Counted from the stretch's first letter, positions 45,728 to 56,192 are shown. The stretch: 64,000 nt of DNA from Anaerolineales bacterium (GCA_015075625.1 JABTTZ010000002.1:310001-374000); one strand, 5' to 3'. Notes: generated from the letters alone by a model not told the origin. Program-made: numbers and translations.

Positions 45728-46692
45728 ACCTCCCCGCACTCTCCGTCGTGATCCCCGTCCACAACGAGGCGGACAACGTAGTCCCTCTCTGCGAACGATT
45801 GGATGCCGTCCTTGACGCCTACCAGCCGGATGCCGAGATCATCATTGTCGATGATGGTAGCACGGACGCCACCTTTGCCACCCTGAAGGGGCTTCGGGGG
45901 CGCTTTCCCCGTTTGCGGATCATTCGTTTCACCCGAAATTATGGACAGACTCCGGCGTTGGCGGCGGGCTTTGACCATGCCCGTGCGCCGGTGATCGTCG
46001 CCCTCGATGGCGATCTACAATTCCACCCGGAAGATTTGCCCCTCGTCGTGGACAAACTGGCAGAGGGTTATGATCTCGTTAACGGATGGCGGGATCGCAG
46101 CCACGATCCGGCGACGCGCAGCCTCCCTAGCCGCCTTGCCAACGCGATGATGCGCTATGTGACGGGCATTCCCATGCATGATTTCGGCTCAACCTTCAAG
46201 GCATACCGCCGCGATCTGCTGGAAAATCTTCACCTATATGGCGAACTGCACCGCTTTATTCCGGCGCTGGCAAGCCGTTATGGGGCGCGGATGGTCGAAG
46301 TCCCCGTGCGCTGGTCGCCCCGCCTTCATGGGAAAAGCCATTACGGGTTGGGGCGAACATGGCGCGTATTCCTCGATATGATCGCCGTGAAGTTCCTGAT
46401 CGCCTACAGTGCCAAGCCGCTGCGGGTGTTCGGCAGTTTGGGCATTGCCTGTCTGGGCTTGGGTGGCGTCTTGTGGCTGATCACACTGCTGATGAAACTT
46501 CCGGCACTCGGTGGCTATTCGATCACGGGCAATCCGCTGCTCTTTTTGGGGGTGATGCTCGTCTTGGCGGGCGTCCAGTTCATCACGAATGGGCTGCTGG
46601 CAGAGATGCTGACGCGCACCTATTACGAAGGGAGCAAGGTGCGCACGATTTACACAATCCGCGAGGTGGTGGAGGACGATTCGCTACCCTGA
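45724..46692 (+). CDS. polyprenyl-phosphate glycosyltransferase (GT2, ArnC/DPM1-like)
   Basis: 322 residues. The start is taken at the GTG of GTGA overlapping the methyltransferase stop; GTG 45721 is also possible. The GT2 catalytic part has LSVVIPVHNEADNV, IIIVDDGSTDATF, VIVALDGDLQFHPEDL (DxD) and NGWRDRSHDP. Two C-terminal membrane helices (about 235-260 and 270-295) anchor it. The enzyme likely moves a sugar or phospho-sugar to undecaprenyl phosphate. It is the last gene of the Clp-like/methyltransferase/GT operon. Confidence 0.88.
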   Translation: MNLPALSVVIPVHNEADNVVPLCERLDAVLDAYQPDAEIIIVDDGSTDATFATLKGLRGRFPRLRIIRFTRNYGQTPALAAGFDHARAPVIVALDGDLQFHPEDLPLVVDKLAEGYDLVNGWRDRSHDPATRSLPSRLANAMMRYVTGIPMHDFGSTFKAYRRDLLENLHLYGELHRFIPALASRYGARMVEVPVRWSPRLHGKSHYGLGRTWRVFLDMIAVKFLIAYSAKPLRVFGSLGIACLGLGGVLWLITLLMKLPALGGYSITGNPLLFLGVMLVLAGVQFITNGLLAEMLTRTYYEGSKVRTIYTIREVVEDDSLP

Positions 46693-46741
46693 GGGTGCGC
46701 CCCTGTGCGGAGAATTGCGTCATTGATTCCCCCGCAGTCCT

Positions 46742-46771
46742 TTGACCATTCCCCCCCCTTTGCGGCATACT
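46742..46771 (+). promoter_or_regulatory. candidate promoter of the SDR gene
   Basis: TTGACC (46742-46747), an 18-bp spacer and CATACT (46766-46771), immediately upstream of a perfect palindrome. Confidence 0.5.
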
Positions 46772-46778
46772 CTCATTC

Positions 46779-46794
46779 ATGAGCAATTGCTCAT
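46779..46794. promoter_or_regulatory. perfect 16-bp palindrome, TetR-type operator candidate
   Basis: ATGAGCAATTGCTCAT lies just after the predicted transcription start and 45 bp before the SDR start codon. Its TGAGCAATTGCTCA core resembles TetR-family operators. No TetR-type gene is in this window. Confidence 0.55.
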
Positions 46795-46839
46795 ATTTTT
46801 TGAGAGACGCGCCGTAAATTAGAAAAGGATCAAGACGCC

Positions 46840-47670
46840 ATGTCAGACTCGCCGCGAGGGGGAAACACCTCACAAAGACATCCATTAGCGGGAAAATGGG
46901 CGCTGGTGACGGGGGCATCCAGCGGGTTGGGGGCAGATTTTGCCCGTGACCTTGCCAAGCGCGGGGCAAACCTCATCCTCGTTGCCCGCCGTGCCGATAA
47001 GATGCACGAACTGGCGGCGGAGATCAAGGCGGCGCAGGGGACAACTGCCGTAGAGGTGATCCCGATGGATCTGGCGCAGCCGAACGCCCCCGACGAACTG
47101 CACGCGCAGGTGAAGGCAGGCGGATGGGCGGTAGAGGTGCTGGTGAACAATGCCGGGTTCGGGCTTTATGGGATGTTCACCGAGACGGCGTGGGAGCGCA
47201 TCGCCCAGATGATCCAAATTGACATTGTGACTCTCACGCACATGTCGCACCTTTTTGCCAAAGACATGGTGGCGCGGAAATCCGGCTATATCTTGCAGGT
47301 GGCGTCGATTGGTGCGTTCCAACCCTCGCCCACCTATGCGGCGTACTCCGCAGCAAAAAGTTACGTCCTGTTCTTTGGCGAGGCACTCAACCATGAATTG
47401 CGTCCGCACGGCGTCAAGGTAACTGTTCTTGCGCCGGGCGTGACCAAGACGGAATTCCTCGCCGTCAGTGGGCAGCGCCCGTCGTTGTATCAACGGTTGT
47501 TCATGATGCAAAGCCCAACGGTGGTTAGGGTAGGCGTCGATGCGTTGCTGCGCGGCAAGACGAGCATCGTCCCCGGTGTGGCAAATCGCTTTCTGGCGTG
47601 GTCAAATCGGCTGATGCCTCGGCGGATGGCGGCGATGCTTGCCCACCGGACGATGACCATGGGCAGTTGA
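46840..47670 (+). CDS. short-chain dehydrogenase/reductase
   Basis: 276 residues of classical SDR fold. It has TGASSGLGADFARDLAKRG (TGxxxGxG), VARRADK (NADP-type Arg), VNNAGFGLYG (NNAG), the Ser of ILQVASIGAF and catalytic YAAYSAAK (YxxxK). C-terminal residues about 225-270 form an extra helical tail. It resembles DltE/YqjQ-like NADP-dependent reductases. The substrate is not predictable. Likely controlled by the palindrome at 46779. Confidence 0.9.
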   Translation: MSDSPRGGNTSQRHPLAGKWALVTGASSGLGADFARDLAKRGANLILVARRADKMHELAAEIKAAQGTTAVEVIPMDLAQPNAPDELHAQVKAGGWAVEVLVNNAGFGLYGMFTETAWERIAQMIQIDIVTLTHMSHLFAKDMVARKSGYILQVASIGAFQPSPTYAAYSAAKSYVLFFGEALNHELRPHGVKVTVLAPGVTKTEFLAVSGQRPSLYQRLFMMQSPTVVRVGVDALLRGKTSIVPGVANRFLAWSNRLMPRRMAAMLAHRTMTMGS

Positions 47671-47679
47671 GTAGGTCAA

Positions 47680-47738
47680 GTGTGGGGCTATAAAGCCCAC
47701 ACGCTAGAAATAGTCACCCCGTCGGGGCTTAAAACAGA
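47680..47738. repeat. family B hairpins
   Basis: A GTGTGGGGCTATAAAGCCCACAC hairpin (47680-47702) is followed by CCCCGTCGGGG (about 47717-47727), downstream of the SDR gene. Confidence 0.5.
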
Positions 47739-47814
47739 AGACGCGCGGCGAGTGCGGACGCCTCTATATTATTAATGTAACCGTTCACTCCCTATGTTAA
47801 AGGATAACTACCTG

Positions 47815-48345
47815 ATGAGGATGTCGAATCGCTTACCCCACATTCTGCGGGCATGGGCAATGCTAGGGGGCGCACTTGCCTTGCTTCATGGGGCGTTGTT
47901 TGTGGCATGGAACGCCCTACAACCCTCTACCAAAACAAGCCGTGATATAGTGCCTATCGTTGGGTTGATGGTGATCTACACCCTTCTCTTTGGTGTCATT
48001 GTGCTGTGGTTTACCATTCGTCTGGGGAACGTCACCCAACCAAAGGCGTATCGAGACGCCCAGCGCAACGGGCAGCCCGCTCAGGCACGAGTGGATCGTA
48101 TTGAACGCACGCGGTGGCGTATAGAGCGAAACCGAAATCTTCGTTTACGCACACGTCCGCGCCGCACTGAATATGTTATGCGTATCTGGGTCATGTCTAC
48201 ACCCCCCTATGAGGCGGAGATCGCTGCTTTCTTATCGGCAGACCATGCGCCAGACGTGGGTGCGATCATTCCTGTCAAAATTCACCCAGAACAACCGTCT
48301 GTTATTGTCCTTGATGAGGCTCTGTTTCCCCCCACCAATCGCTGA
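47815..48345 (+). CDS. two-helix membrane protein, DUF3592-like, unknown function
   Basis: About 176 residues. The ATG at 47815 has AAGGA 10 bases upstream; an earlier in-frame ATG at 47794 has none. Two membrane helices (about 12-34 and 45-66) are followed by a basic, Arg-rich segment and a small beta domain (ARVDRIERTRWRIERNR, YVMRIWVMS, VPVKIHPEQP-like). This resembles DUF3592/YxeA-type membrane proteins. No function is known. Confidence 0.6.
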   Translation: MRMSNRLPHILRAWAMLGGALALLHGALFVAWNALQPSTKTSRDIVPIVGLMVIYTLLFGVIVLWFTIRLGNVTQPKAYRDAQRNGQPAQARVDRIERTRWRIERNRNLRLRTRPRRTEYVMRIWVMSTPPYEAEIAAFLSADHAPDVGAIIPVKIHPEQPSVIVLDEALFPPTNR

Positions 48346-48363
48346 GTCCTGTTCCCTTAGCAT

Positions 48364-48508
48364 CTATCCGTAAATTAAACAGGTGAACAGTAGGCACAAA
48401 CCCTCACAACCCTTTTGGTGATGGCATTCAGGGAAAGATGCGGGGTTTGCCAAAGGTATCTTTCTCAGCGCTGCCCTGATTACAATCCAAACCTGAATTT
48501 ACGGATAG
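48364..48508. mobile_element. 145-bp MITE-like element with 13-bp perfect inverted ends
   Basis: CTATCCGTAAATT (48364-48376) is repeated inverted as AATTTACGGATAG (48496-48508). CTTAG occurs three bases outside each end, a possible target duplication. It is non-coding and AT-richer than its surroundings. It occupies much of the 470-bp gap before atpA. Confidence 0.6.
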
Positions 48509-48589
48509 ACTCTTAGAAAATCTTGGGAGAGGGTTTCTTTCCTAAGGGGGACGCCCTCGCTGTCTGATCGTCGCCCCATATCTATGCTG

Positions 48590-48618
48590 TTGACAACTTA
48601 TTTCGTTTGTTCTAAAAT
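48590..48618 (+). promoter_or_regulatory. strong sigma70-type promoter of the ATP synthase genes
   Basis: Consensus TTGACA (48590-48595), a 17-bp spacer and TAAAAT (48613-48618). The implied 5' UTR is about 165 bases. Confidence 0.75.
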
Positions 48619-48790
48619 ACACAAACAGCTTTTTGTGGCATCCCTAGACTATTTTTCGTGCTTTTGCGCCCTGTTGGGTACACTGTGCCTCACAATCACA
48701 CGGTATCCTCGGCGCTTTGATCGTCGTTTCGGTAGGGTACGTCGTCAATCGGATAAACCCCACGTCCCCAATAAGGAAAAAGAGGACTCT

Positions 48791-50320
48791 ATGACAGCAC
48801 CACTTGATTTCGCAAAGGATTTTCTCAAACAGATCGAAGGGTGGTCGCCCACCATCCACGCCGTTGAGGTAGGGCATGTGACGGAGGTAGGCGATGGTAT
48901 CGCCCGCGTTACCGGCTTGCCCAATATTCGCTATTCCGAACTGGTGGAGTTCTCCACCGGGGCGCTCGGCTTGGCGTTCAACCTTGAGACGGATAGCGTC
49001 GGCGTGATCATCATGGGCGATTACCGCCACATCCGCGAAGGTGACGAAGTGCGCGGCACAGGGCGTATCTCCTCCGTCCCCGTTGGGATGGGTTTGGTCG
49101 GGCGCGTGGTGAACGCCCTCGGCACGCCGTTGGATGGCAAGGGTCCCATCGCTGCGACAGAATATTATAACGTAGAGCGGATCGCCCCCGGCGTCATTGA
49201 GCGCAAAGACGTGGATACGCCCATTCAGACAGGTATTCTCGCCATTGACGCCATGTTCCCTATCGGGCGCGGACAGCGACAGTTGATCATCGGTGACCGG
49301 CAGACGGGCAAGACCGCCCTCGCCCTCGATACGATCATCAACCAAAAAGGGCAGGATGTCTTCTGCATCTACGTCGCCATTGGGCAGAAAGAGGCACAGA
49401 TCGCCTCGGTGTTGGCGACATTGGAAAAGTACGGCGCGATGGACTACACGATCATCGTTGTCGCCTCGGCGGGCGACCCCGCCGCGCTTCAGTACATTGC
49501 TCCCTATGCTGGCGCCGCCATTGGCGAATGGTTCATGGAGAATGGCAAAGACGCTCTGATCGTTTATGACGACCTCTCCAAGCACGCCTGGGCATACCGT
49601 CAGGTGTCGCTCTTGCTGCGCCGTCCTCCTGGGCGTGAGGCATATCCGGGCGACGTGTTCTACCTACACAGCCGCCTGTTGGAACGTGCGGCACGGCTCT
49701 CTGATGAACGCGGCGGGGGCAGTCTGACGGCGCTCCCCGTCATTGAGACGCTGCTCGGTGACGTGTCGGCATACATCCCGACGAACGTGATCAGCATCAC
49801 CGATGGGCAGCTTTTCTTGGAATCCGACCTGTTCAACGCCGGGCAGCGCCCCGCCATGAATGTCGGTATCTCGGTCAGCCGCGTCGGTGGCGATGCGCAG
49901 CGGAAATCGATGAAAAAGGTTGCCGGACGGATGAAACTGGAACTTTCCCAGTTCCGCTCGTTGGCGGCGTTTGCCCAGTTTGGCGCGGACTTGGACAAAA
50001 ATACCCAGAATCAGCTTGAGCGCGGGATGCGCCTGACGGAACTGCTCAAGCAGCAGCAGTACCAACCGCTCCCATTGGACGAAGAAGTGATCCTCATCTT
50101 CGCCGGAACACGCGGATTCTTGGACACCATTCCGGTGGCAAAGTTGAAGCAGTGGCAGGGCGATTTTATCCGCTCGGTGAAGGCGCAGTATCCCCAAATT
50201 GGCAAGGGGATTCAAGACGCCGCGACGAAGTATGACCTGAGCGCAGAGAACGAAAAACTGCTGGAGCAGGCGCTCACCGATTTCAACCGCACATGGTTGC
50301 AGACGAACGCGGCGAAGTGA
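48791..50320 (+). CDS. atpA: F1Fo ATP synthase subunit alpha
   Basis: 509 residues from the ATG at 48791 (AGAGGA upstream). The longer open frame to 48584 begins before the predicted transcription start. It has the alpha-subunit beta-barrel start ([22 protein letters not shown]), P-loop [13 protein letters not shown] and the signature [17 protein letters not shown]. It forms the non-catalytic nucleotide sites of F1. It is first in an alpha-gamma-beta-epsilon cluster. The delta subunit gene, usually directly upstream, is missing. Confidence 0.96.
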   Translation: MTAPLDFAKDFLKQIEGWSPTIHAVEVGHVTEVGDGIARVTGLPNIRYSELVEFSTGALGLAFNLETDSVGVIIMGDYRHIREGDEVRGTGRISSVPVGMGLVGRVVNALGTPLDGKGPIAATEYYNVERIAPGVIERKDVDTPIQTGILAIDAMFPIGRGQRQLIIGDRQTGKTALALDTIINQKGQDVFCIYVAIGQKEAQIASVLATLEKYGAMDYTIIVVASAGDPAALQYIAPYAGAAIGEWFMENGKDALIVYDDLSKHAWAYRQVSLLLRRPPGREAYPGDVFYLHSRLLERAARLSDERGGGSLTALPVIETLLGDVSAYIPTNVISITDGQLFLESDLFNAGQRPAMNVGISVSRVGGDAQRKSMKKVAGRMKLELSQFRSLAAFAQFGADLDKNTQNQLERGMRLTELLKQQQYQPLPLDEEVILIFAGTRGFLDTIPVAKLKQWQGDFIRSVKAQYPQIGKGIQDAATKYDLSAENEKLLEQALTDFNRTWLQTNAAK

Positions 50321-50353
50321 TCGCGCCAAGCCACCCGCTGAGGGGGAACACCT

Positions 50354-51301
50354 ATGCCTAGTGTACGCGAAATCAAACGGCGCATTCGCAGCGTCAAAAA
50401 TATCCAACAAATCACGATGGCGCTGGAGGCGGTTTCCGCCTCCAAAGTCCGCCGTGCCACCAACCAAGCGCTGGCAGCCCGCGCCTATGCTGATCTTGCC
50501 ATTCGGGTGATGGGGCATATCTTCAAGGCGAGCAACTCCTCAACGCCGCTCCACCCGCTGTTGACGGCACGGGCGAATGTGGGGACGGTCACGGTGGCGT
50601 TGATCACCAGTGATCGGGGGCTTTCCGGTGCCTATAATACGAACGTTTTCCGCGTGGCGCGGCGCTTTGCCCAAGATGTGGGGAAGCCCGTCCGCTGGGT
50701 GGCGGTGGGGCGCAAAGGGCGCGATCTGCTTGCCCGCATGAAGGAAAATATCGTTGCCGATTTCACCGGTTTGCCGGCGTGGTGGTCGCTGGATGCCTCC
50801 CGCCCGATTGCCCGCACCCTAACGGAAGAATATCTGAACGGTTACAGCGATCAAGTCTATGTCGCCTATACCGAATTCATCAATACCCTGACGCAGCAGC
50901 CGCGTGTGCAGCCTGTCTTACCCATTGTCCCCGATCAAGAGGGGGCAATGATTCATTTGGATTACCTCAAACTCCGTCGGGAAGATGAGGTCAATGTGGG
51001 GGATTACATCTTCGAGCCGAACGCAACGGCGATCTTGGATGAGATTCTCCCCAAGTTCCACGAGAACATCATCCTAGAACTGCTCTTAGAAAGCGCCGCC
51101 AGCGAACACAGCGCCCGCATGGTCTCCATGCGCAACGCCTCGGAAAACGCCAAAGCGCTCTCGGCAGATTTGCAGTTGAGCTACAACAAGGCGCGGCAGG
51201 CAGCGATCACCAGCGAAATTTTGGACATCGTAGGTGGTGTGGAAGCGATGCGCGGCAGAAAAGCCCCCGCGCCCGCCGAGACGCCGCTGGCACAATCCTA
51301 A
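50354..51301 (+). CDS. atpG: F1Fo ATP synthase subunit gamma
   Basis: 315 residues. The N-terminal helix MPSVREIKRRIRSVKNIQQITMALEAVSASKVRRA and the C-terminal helix SEHSARMVSMRNASENAKAL form the rotor coiled coil. The central Rossmann-like part has ITSDRGLSGAYNTNVF. It couples Fo rotation to catalysis. It is 33 bp after atpA and 12 bp before atpD. Slightly longer than usual (about 290), with a C-terminal AP-rich tail. Confidence 0.95.
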   Translation: MPSVREIKRRIRSVKNIQQITMALEAVSASKVRRATNQALAARAYADLAIRVMGHIFKASNSSTPLHPLLTARANVGTVTVALITSDRGLSGAYNTNVFRVARRFAQDVGKPVRWVAVGRKGRDLLARMKENIVADFTGLPAWWSLDASRPIARTLTEEYLNGYSDQVYVAYTEFINTLTQQPRVQPVLPIVPDQEGAMIHLDYLKLRREDEVNVGDYIFEPNATAILDEILPKFHENIILELLLESAASEHSARMVSMRNASENAKALSADLQLSYNKARQAAITSEILDIVGGVEAMRGRKAPAPAETPLAQS

Positions 51302-52756
<1,455 letters not shown>

Positions 52757-52770
52757 AAAGCGGGCGTCAC

Positions 52771-53235
52771 ATGCCGATCAAAGTCGATATTGTCACCCAA
52801 GAGGGTCCGCTCTTTTCCGATCCGGCGGCGGATATGGTCGTCATTCCCGGCGTGGAGGGGCAAATGGGCATCCTTCCCCACCACGCCGCGCTGCTGACGA
52901 CGCTTGCCCATGGCGAGTTGATCGTGCGCAAGGGCGGCGCGGAAGAAAGTTTTATCGTGTATGGCGGGGTGGTTGAAGTGCGCCCCGACTCCGTGCTGAT
53001 CTTGGCAGATACGGCGGAAAGCACCTACGCAGTGGACATGGAAAAAGTCCGCCAAGCACGGGAGGATGCCGAACGGGTCAAGCGCGAGGGCGTCGCCCCT
53101 GATAAATCAATGGCGGTTGTCCAAGAACTGCGGCGGGCAGGTCTGCAAGAGAACATCTTGCGGAAGGTTAAGAGCCGTGCCAACACCGTGCGTATCGTGA
53201 ACCCTGAAGAAGAAAAGGCGAAAAAGAAGCCTTAA
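52771..53235 (+). CDS. atpC: F1Fo ATP synthase subunit epsilon
   Basis: 154 residues. The N-terminal beta sandwich MPIKVDIVTQEGPLFSDPAADMVVIPGVEGQMGILPHHAALLT is diagnostic. The C-terminal helical part (EKVRQAREDAERVKREG) is the regulatory arm, ending in a charged tail longer than usual. It is the central-stalk subunit and inhibits ATP hydrolysis. Last gene of the cluster, followed by a strong terminator. Confidence 0.92.
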   Translation: MPIKVDIVTQEGPLFSDPAADMVVIPGVEGQMGILPHHAALLTTLAHGELIVRKGGAEESFIVYGGVVEVRPDSVLILADTAESTYAVDMEKVRQAREDAERVKREGVAPDKSMAVVQELRRAGLQENILRKVKSRANTVRIVNPEEEKAKKKP

Positions 53236-53266
53236 AACAGGGAAAACGAATTCGGTGGGTTGTGAA

Positions 53267-53297
53267 GGACGCGGCATTCAACGCCGCGTCCTTTTTT
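53267..53297 (+). terminator. intrinsic terminator of the ATP synthase operon
   Basis: A perfect 9-bp stem GGACGCGGC (53267-53275) / GCCGCGTCC (53283-53291) is followed by six T. Confidence 0.92.
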
Positions 53298-53446
53298 GTT
53301 GGGGTGGGGGGGTTATAACACCCGCGCTAAGGCGGATCACCGACAACCTCACCCCCTATCCACACAGAGAGGTGGTGAGGTGTGCGGGCGCATGTGAAGC
53401 CCGCGTGCCGAGATCAGGGGGTTCACCTTTCCCTGTTTTCAGCCGC

Positions 53447-53502
53447 GCCCTTTAGGGCGGGGTGGTCAACCATAGCCCGACGGTAAACCATCGGGCTATG
53501 GC
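53447..53502. repeat. family B hairpin
   Basis: CATAGCCCGA (53471-53480) pairs perfectly with TCGGGCTATG (53491-53500), preceded by CGCCCTTTAGGGCG. With the terminator it fills the 337-bp gap between atpC and the LysE gene; no other feature is seen there. Confidence 0.55.
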
Positions 53503-53572
53503 GGACGCGCTGTAGTGCATCCCTATAAGGGTGATTCGTCATTGTCTCATTAGCCGTGGAGGGCATCTTACT

Positions 53573-54217
53573 ATGGATATCGGTATTTTTCTACGTGGAC
53601 TCATCTTTGGGCTTTCGATTGCCGCCCCCGTCGGACCTGTCGGAATCGTGTGCATCCGGCGGACGCTTGGAGAGGGCTTTTTCTATGGCGCGGCGGCGGG
53701 CTTGGGAGCGGCAACGGCTGACGTGTTTTTCGCTTCGGTGGGGGCGTTCGGTCTGACGGTCATCGCCAACGCCCTCGTCAGCCTTCAGGCGCCGCTGCGC
53801 TTCTTTGGGGGAGCGTTTCTGATCTACCTCGGCTGGACGTTTTTCCGCACCCCGCCCGTTGATACGAACGCGGCAGGCACATCATCACTGGCAGGGGAGG
53901 ATAACGCACGGCGGGGGCTGTTTGGGGCGTACAGCACAACCTTTTTCCTGACGATCACGAATCCGATCACGATCCTGATCTACACCGCAATGTTCGCCGG
54001 ATTTGGCAGCACGGGCGAGGGTGGTATCTGGGCAGCGCTGATGATGGTTGTCGGCGTAGCGATGGGGTCGGGGGGGTGGTATCTCGCGTTAGCGGGGATC
54101 GTCAGCCTTTTGAAAACGCGGATGAACCGCACGGTGCTGCTGTGGATCAACCGCCTCTCAGGGATCGCTATCGCGTTGTTTGGGATCGTTGTGCTGATCA
54201 GTGCGCTGCGGGGGTAG
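53573..54217 (+). CDS. LysE/RhtB-family exporter
   Basis: 214 residues from the ATG at 53573 (GGAGGG 9 bases upstream), with about six membrane helices. It has FGLSIAAPVGPVGIVCIRRTLGEGFFYGAAAGLGAATADVFF, typical of the LysE superfamily, and the TNPITILIYTAMFAGF segment. It exports an amino acid or a derivative. Substrate unknown. Confidence 0.9.
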   Translation: MDIGIFLRGLIFGLSIAAPVGPVGIVCIRRTLGEGFFYGAAAGLGAATADVFFASVGAFGLTVIANALVSLQAPLRFFGGAFLIYLGWTFFRTPPVDTNAAGTSSLAGEDNARRGLFGAYSTTFFLTITNPITILIYTAMFAGFGSTGEGGIWAALMMVVGVAMGSGGWYLALAGIVSLLKTRMNRTVLLWINRLSGIAIALFGIVVLISALRG

Positions 54218-54251
54218 GGGCGCACCCGTATGGGATCACGGAAAGACCCGC

Positions 54252-54303
54252 CCCCCGCGCTAAAGAACAAGGCTGAAGTCAGCGCGTCGGCTTTAGCTCC
54301 GCG
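54252..54303. repeat. family B nested hairpin
   Basis: GCTAAAG (54259-54265) against CTTTAGC (54291-54297) encloses a smaller CTGAAGTCAG hairpin, between convergent genes. Confidence 0.5.
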
Positions 54304-54322
54304 CCCTCTCTCCCGCACGCGC

Positions 54323-54952
54323 TTACTTTAGGGCAAGAAGGGCGCTGAGCGCCGCGTCAAGCTCTTTTTGCGTTTGGTAACCTTCCAAAATGCGGAAGGT
54401 TTTCCCTTCCTTATCCAGCAGCACCATGTAGGGGATGAATTGGACACGATACTTCTGCGAGAGTGCATCGGAGCCGATGTTATCAACATCAATATCCCAA
54501 AAGGTCACTGTTTCGCCGTATTTTTCCTTCATCTTCTTCAGTGCTGGACGCATTTCGCGGCACGGTCCACACCAATCGGCGTAGAACTCAACAAAGTGGG
54601 GCTTTCCTGTCAGACTGATCGCGGAGGGTCCGGGCGTTTCTGTCGGAATAGCGGCGTAGGTGGCGATCCACATTTGCCCTAGCGCCGTCAAGGTGAGGAC
54701 GGGCGCGGGCAAGTCTTCGGTGGCGGTGGGTGTGGGGCTTACCAATGCAGACCGCGCCCGCGTGGGTTCAACGCCTAGCGTCGTCAGGGGGGAGATGTCC
54801 AGCGTAGGTGGGCGGGTAGTTGTTGCCGTGAGTGTCGCCGCGCTTTGTGAGCGAGCGCGTCCTCCCGTTGGGAGGGCGAGGACGAGGGCAAGCCAAACGA
54901 CGATCAACGCTGCCGCGCTGAGAAATAATCCGAATAAGGGCTTACGACGCAT
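54323..54952 (-). CDS. membrane-anchored thioredoxin-fold protein
   Basis: 209 residues. An N-terminal membrane helix (LFLSAAALIVVWLALVLALP) is followed by a Thr/Pro linker and a thioredoxin fold with EFYADWCGPCREMRPALKKM (CGPC), TFWDIDVDNIGSD and cis-Pro in VQFIPYMVLLD. Likely an extracytoplasmic reductase. First described of three related genes in a row on the minus strand; nearest relative is the copy at 55544. Confidence 0.9.
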   Translation of the reverse strand: MRRKPLFGLFLSAAALIVVWLALVLALPTGGRARSQSAATLTATTTRPPTLDISPLTTLGVEPTRARSALVSPTPTATEDLPAPVLTLTALGQMWIATYAAIPTETPGPSAISLTGKPHFVEFYADWCGPCREMRPALKKMKEKYGETVTFWDIDVDNIGSDALSQKYRVQFIPYMVLLDKEGKTFRILEGYQTQKELDAALSALLALK

Positions 54953-54957
54953 GACAA

Positions 54958-55431
54958 CTAGCCTCCTACTGCCACCAAGCTATCCAACAAATCGGCAATT
55001 ATTTCATGGGGGTGCGCCCCCACCAGCCGTGCTACTTCGTTGCCCGTTGCGTCCAAGAATACAAGCGTCGGGCGCAGCCCTTGAAAGCGATAGGTTTCGC
55101 GGGCAGCAAGCGTTGCAGGGGAGTCAATATCAAGCTGAAGAAAATCGATCACCCCACTATATTCGCTTTTCAGATCTTCCATCACAGGGTGCATACTGCG
55201 GCACACGCTGCACCAATAGGCGAAAAACTCAACAAGCTGCGGACGCCCCGTTGTGCCAATCAGGGTCGGGTCGCTTGCCTTTAGTTGATCAAAAGGGATA
55301 ATCGCTTGCGTTGCGACGACGGGGAGCGCCGTTTGCGCAATAGATGTATTCAAGGGCGGGGTGGCGGTGGGGGTTGCTCCCCCGCAGGCGCTTAGGATGA
55401 GCAGCAGAACGAGCAAGGAAGAACGACGCAT
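54958..55431 (-). CDS. thioredoxin-fold lipoprotein
   Basis: 157 residues from the ATG at 55431. A signal with lipobox (LLVLLLILSAC) is followed by a short Thr/Pro linker and a thioredoxin fold whose active site is FFAYWCSVCRSMHP (CSVC, atypical), with LQLDIDSPATL and LRPTLVFLD. The unusual dipeptide between the cysteines should shift the redox potential. It lies 5 bp upstream of the gene at 54323 in the transcription sense. Confidence 0.87.
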   Translation of the reverse strand: MRRSSLLVLLLILSACGGATPTATPPLNTSIAQTALPVVATQAIIPFDQLKASDPTLIGTTGRPQLVEFFAYWCSVCRSMHPVMEDLKSEYSGVIDFLQLDIDSPATLAARETYRFQGLRPTLVFLDATGNEVARLVGAHPHEIIADLLDSLVAVGG

Positions 55432-55543
55432 AAGAGCAAAACCACCATCAACTAAATCGGTAGCTAGATTATACGTCAAGTGTGTTGCCCATCCACCCTC
55501 ATAATTATCCAGCGCTAACACATCGCCGAACAATCAACCTTCC

Positions 55544-55969
55544 CTATTGTGCGATGAGCAGTGTCGTTAGGACCTCCTCCAGCTTTTTTTGCGTTTGATA
55601 GCCAGGCAGCACGCGCATGGTTTCCCCCTCTTTATCGAGCAGCACCACGTAGGGGACAAAGTAAACACTATACTTTCGCGAGAGTGCCGCTGAATTGCTG
55701 CTGTCTATGTTGAGGTCCCAAAAAGTGACCGATGCGCCGTATTTTTCTTTCATCAGGTTCAGCGAGGGGCGCATTTTCTGACACCATCCGCACCAATCGG
55801 CGTAGAACATGATCAAGTGTGGCTTTCCCGTCAAGCTGATTGCCGCAGCGTTGGGACGGCTGGCAATCGATGCTTTCCCTAGCAGACTCAACGTGAGGAC
55901 GAAGATAACCCCAACGCCGAACAGCACGACCCCAATCAAAAATCGCTCAAACAACGATGTGCGATGCAT
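55544..55969 (-). CDS. membrane-anchored thioredoxin-fold protein
   Basis: 141 residues from the ATG at 55969; the open frame extends to 56230 but would overlap the divergent kinase start. One N-terminal helix is followed by a thioredoxin fold with MFYADWCGWCQKMRP (CGWC), TFWDLNIDSSNS and VYFVPYVVLLD. It is strongly similar to the 54323 product in its last 110 residues (GYQTQKKLEEVL versus GYQTQKELDAAL), so the two are duplicates. Confidence 0.87.
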   Translation of the reverse strand: MHRTSLFERFLIGVVLFGVGVIFVLTLSLLGKASIASRPNAAAISLTGKPHLIMFYADWCGWCQKMRPSLNLMKEKYGASVTFWDLNIDSSNSAALSRKYSVYFVPYVVLLDKEGETMRVLPGYQTQKKLEEVLTTLLIAQ

Positions 55970-56192
55970 GACAATCAGCCTCCTGTGGCTACCAAACCCC
56001 TTAGATAAATCAAAAGCGAATTGGCTAGCTATAGTATATGGGGTGCATCCGCCCATTAGTAGCCCCTCTTTATTTGGGGGTTTGTGCCAAGTAATAAATT
56101 CGCGGAAAGGATTGGCGGGTGGTTCTGTGCAGACTCCTATTTCGGGATACAATGATGCACAGACCAGTGCAAGGAAACACATTACCGTCCCT

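Noticed and set aside
48584-48790. 69-residue N-terminal extension of AtpA
   Set aside because: It begins within or before the -35/-10 promoter, is not in the family, and a good ribosome site precedes the ATG at 48791.
55809-56192. 128-residue N-terminal extension of the histidine kinase
   Set aside because: It overlaps the divergent thioredoxin gene antisense and has no domain; a start at 56193 is consistent with the GAF boundary.
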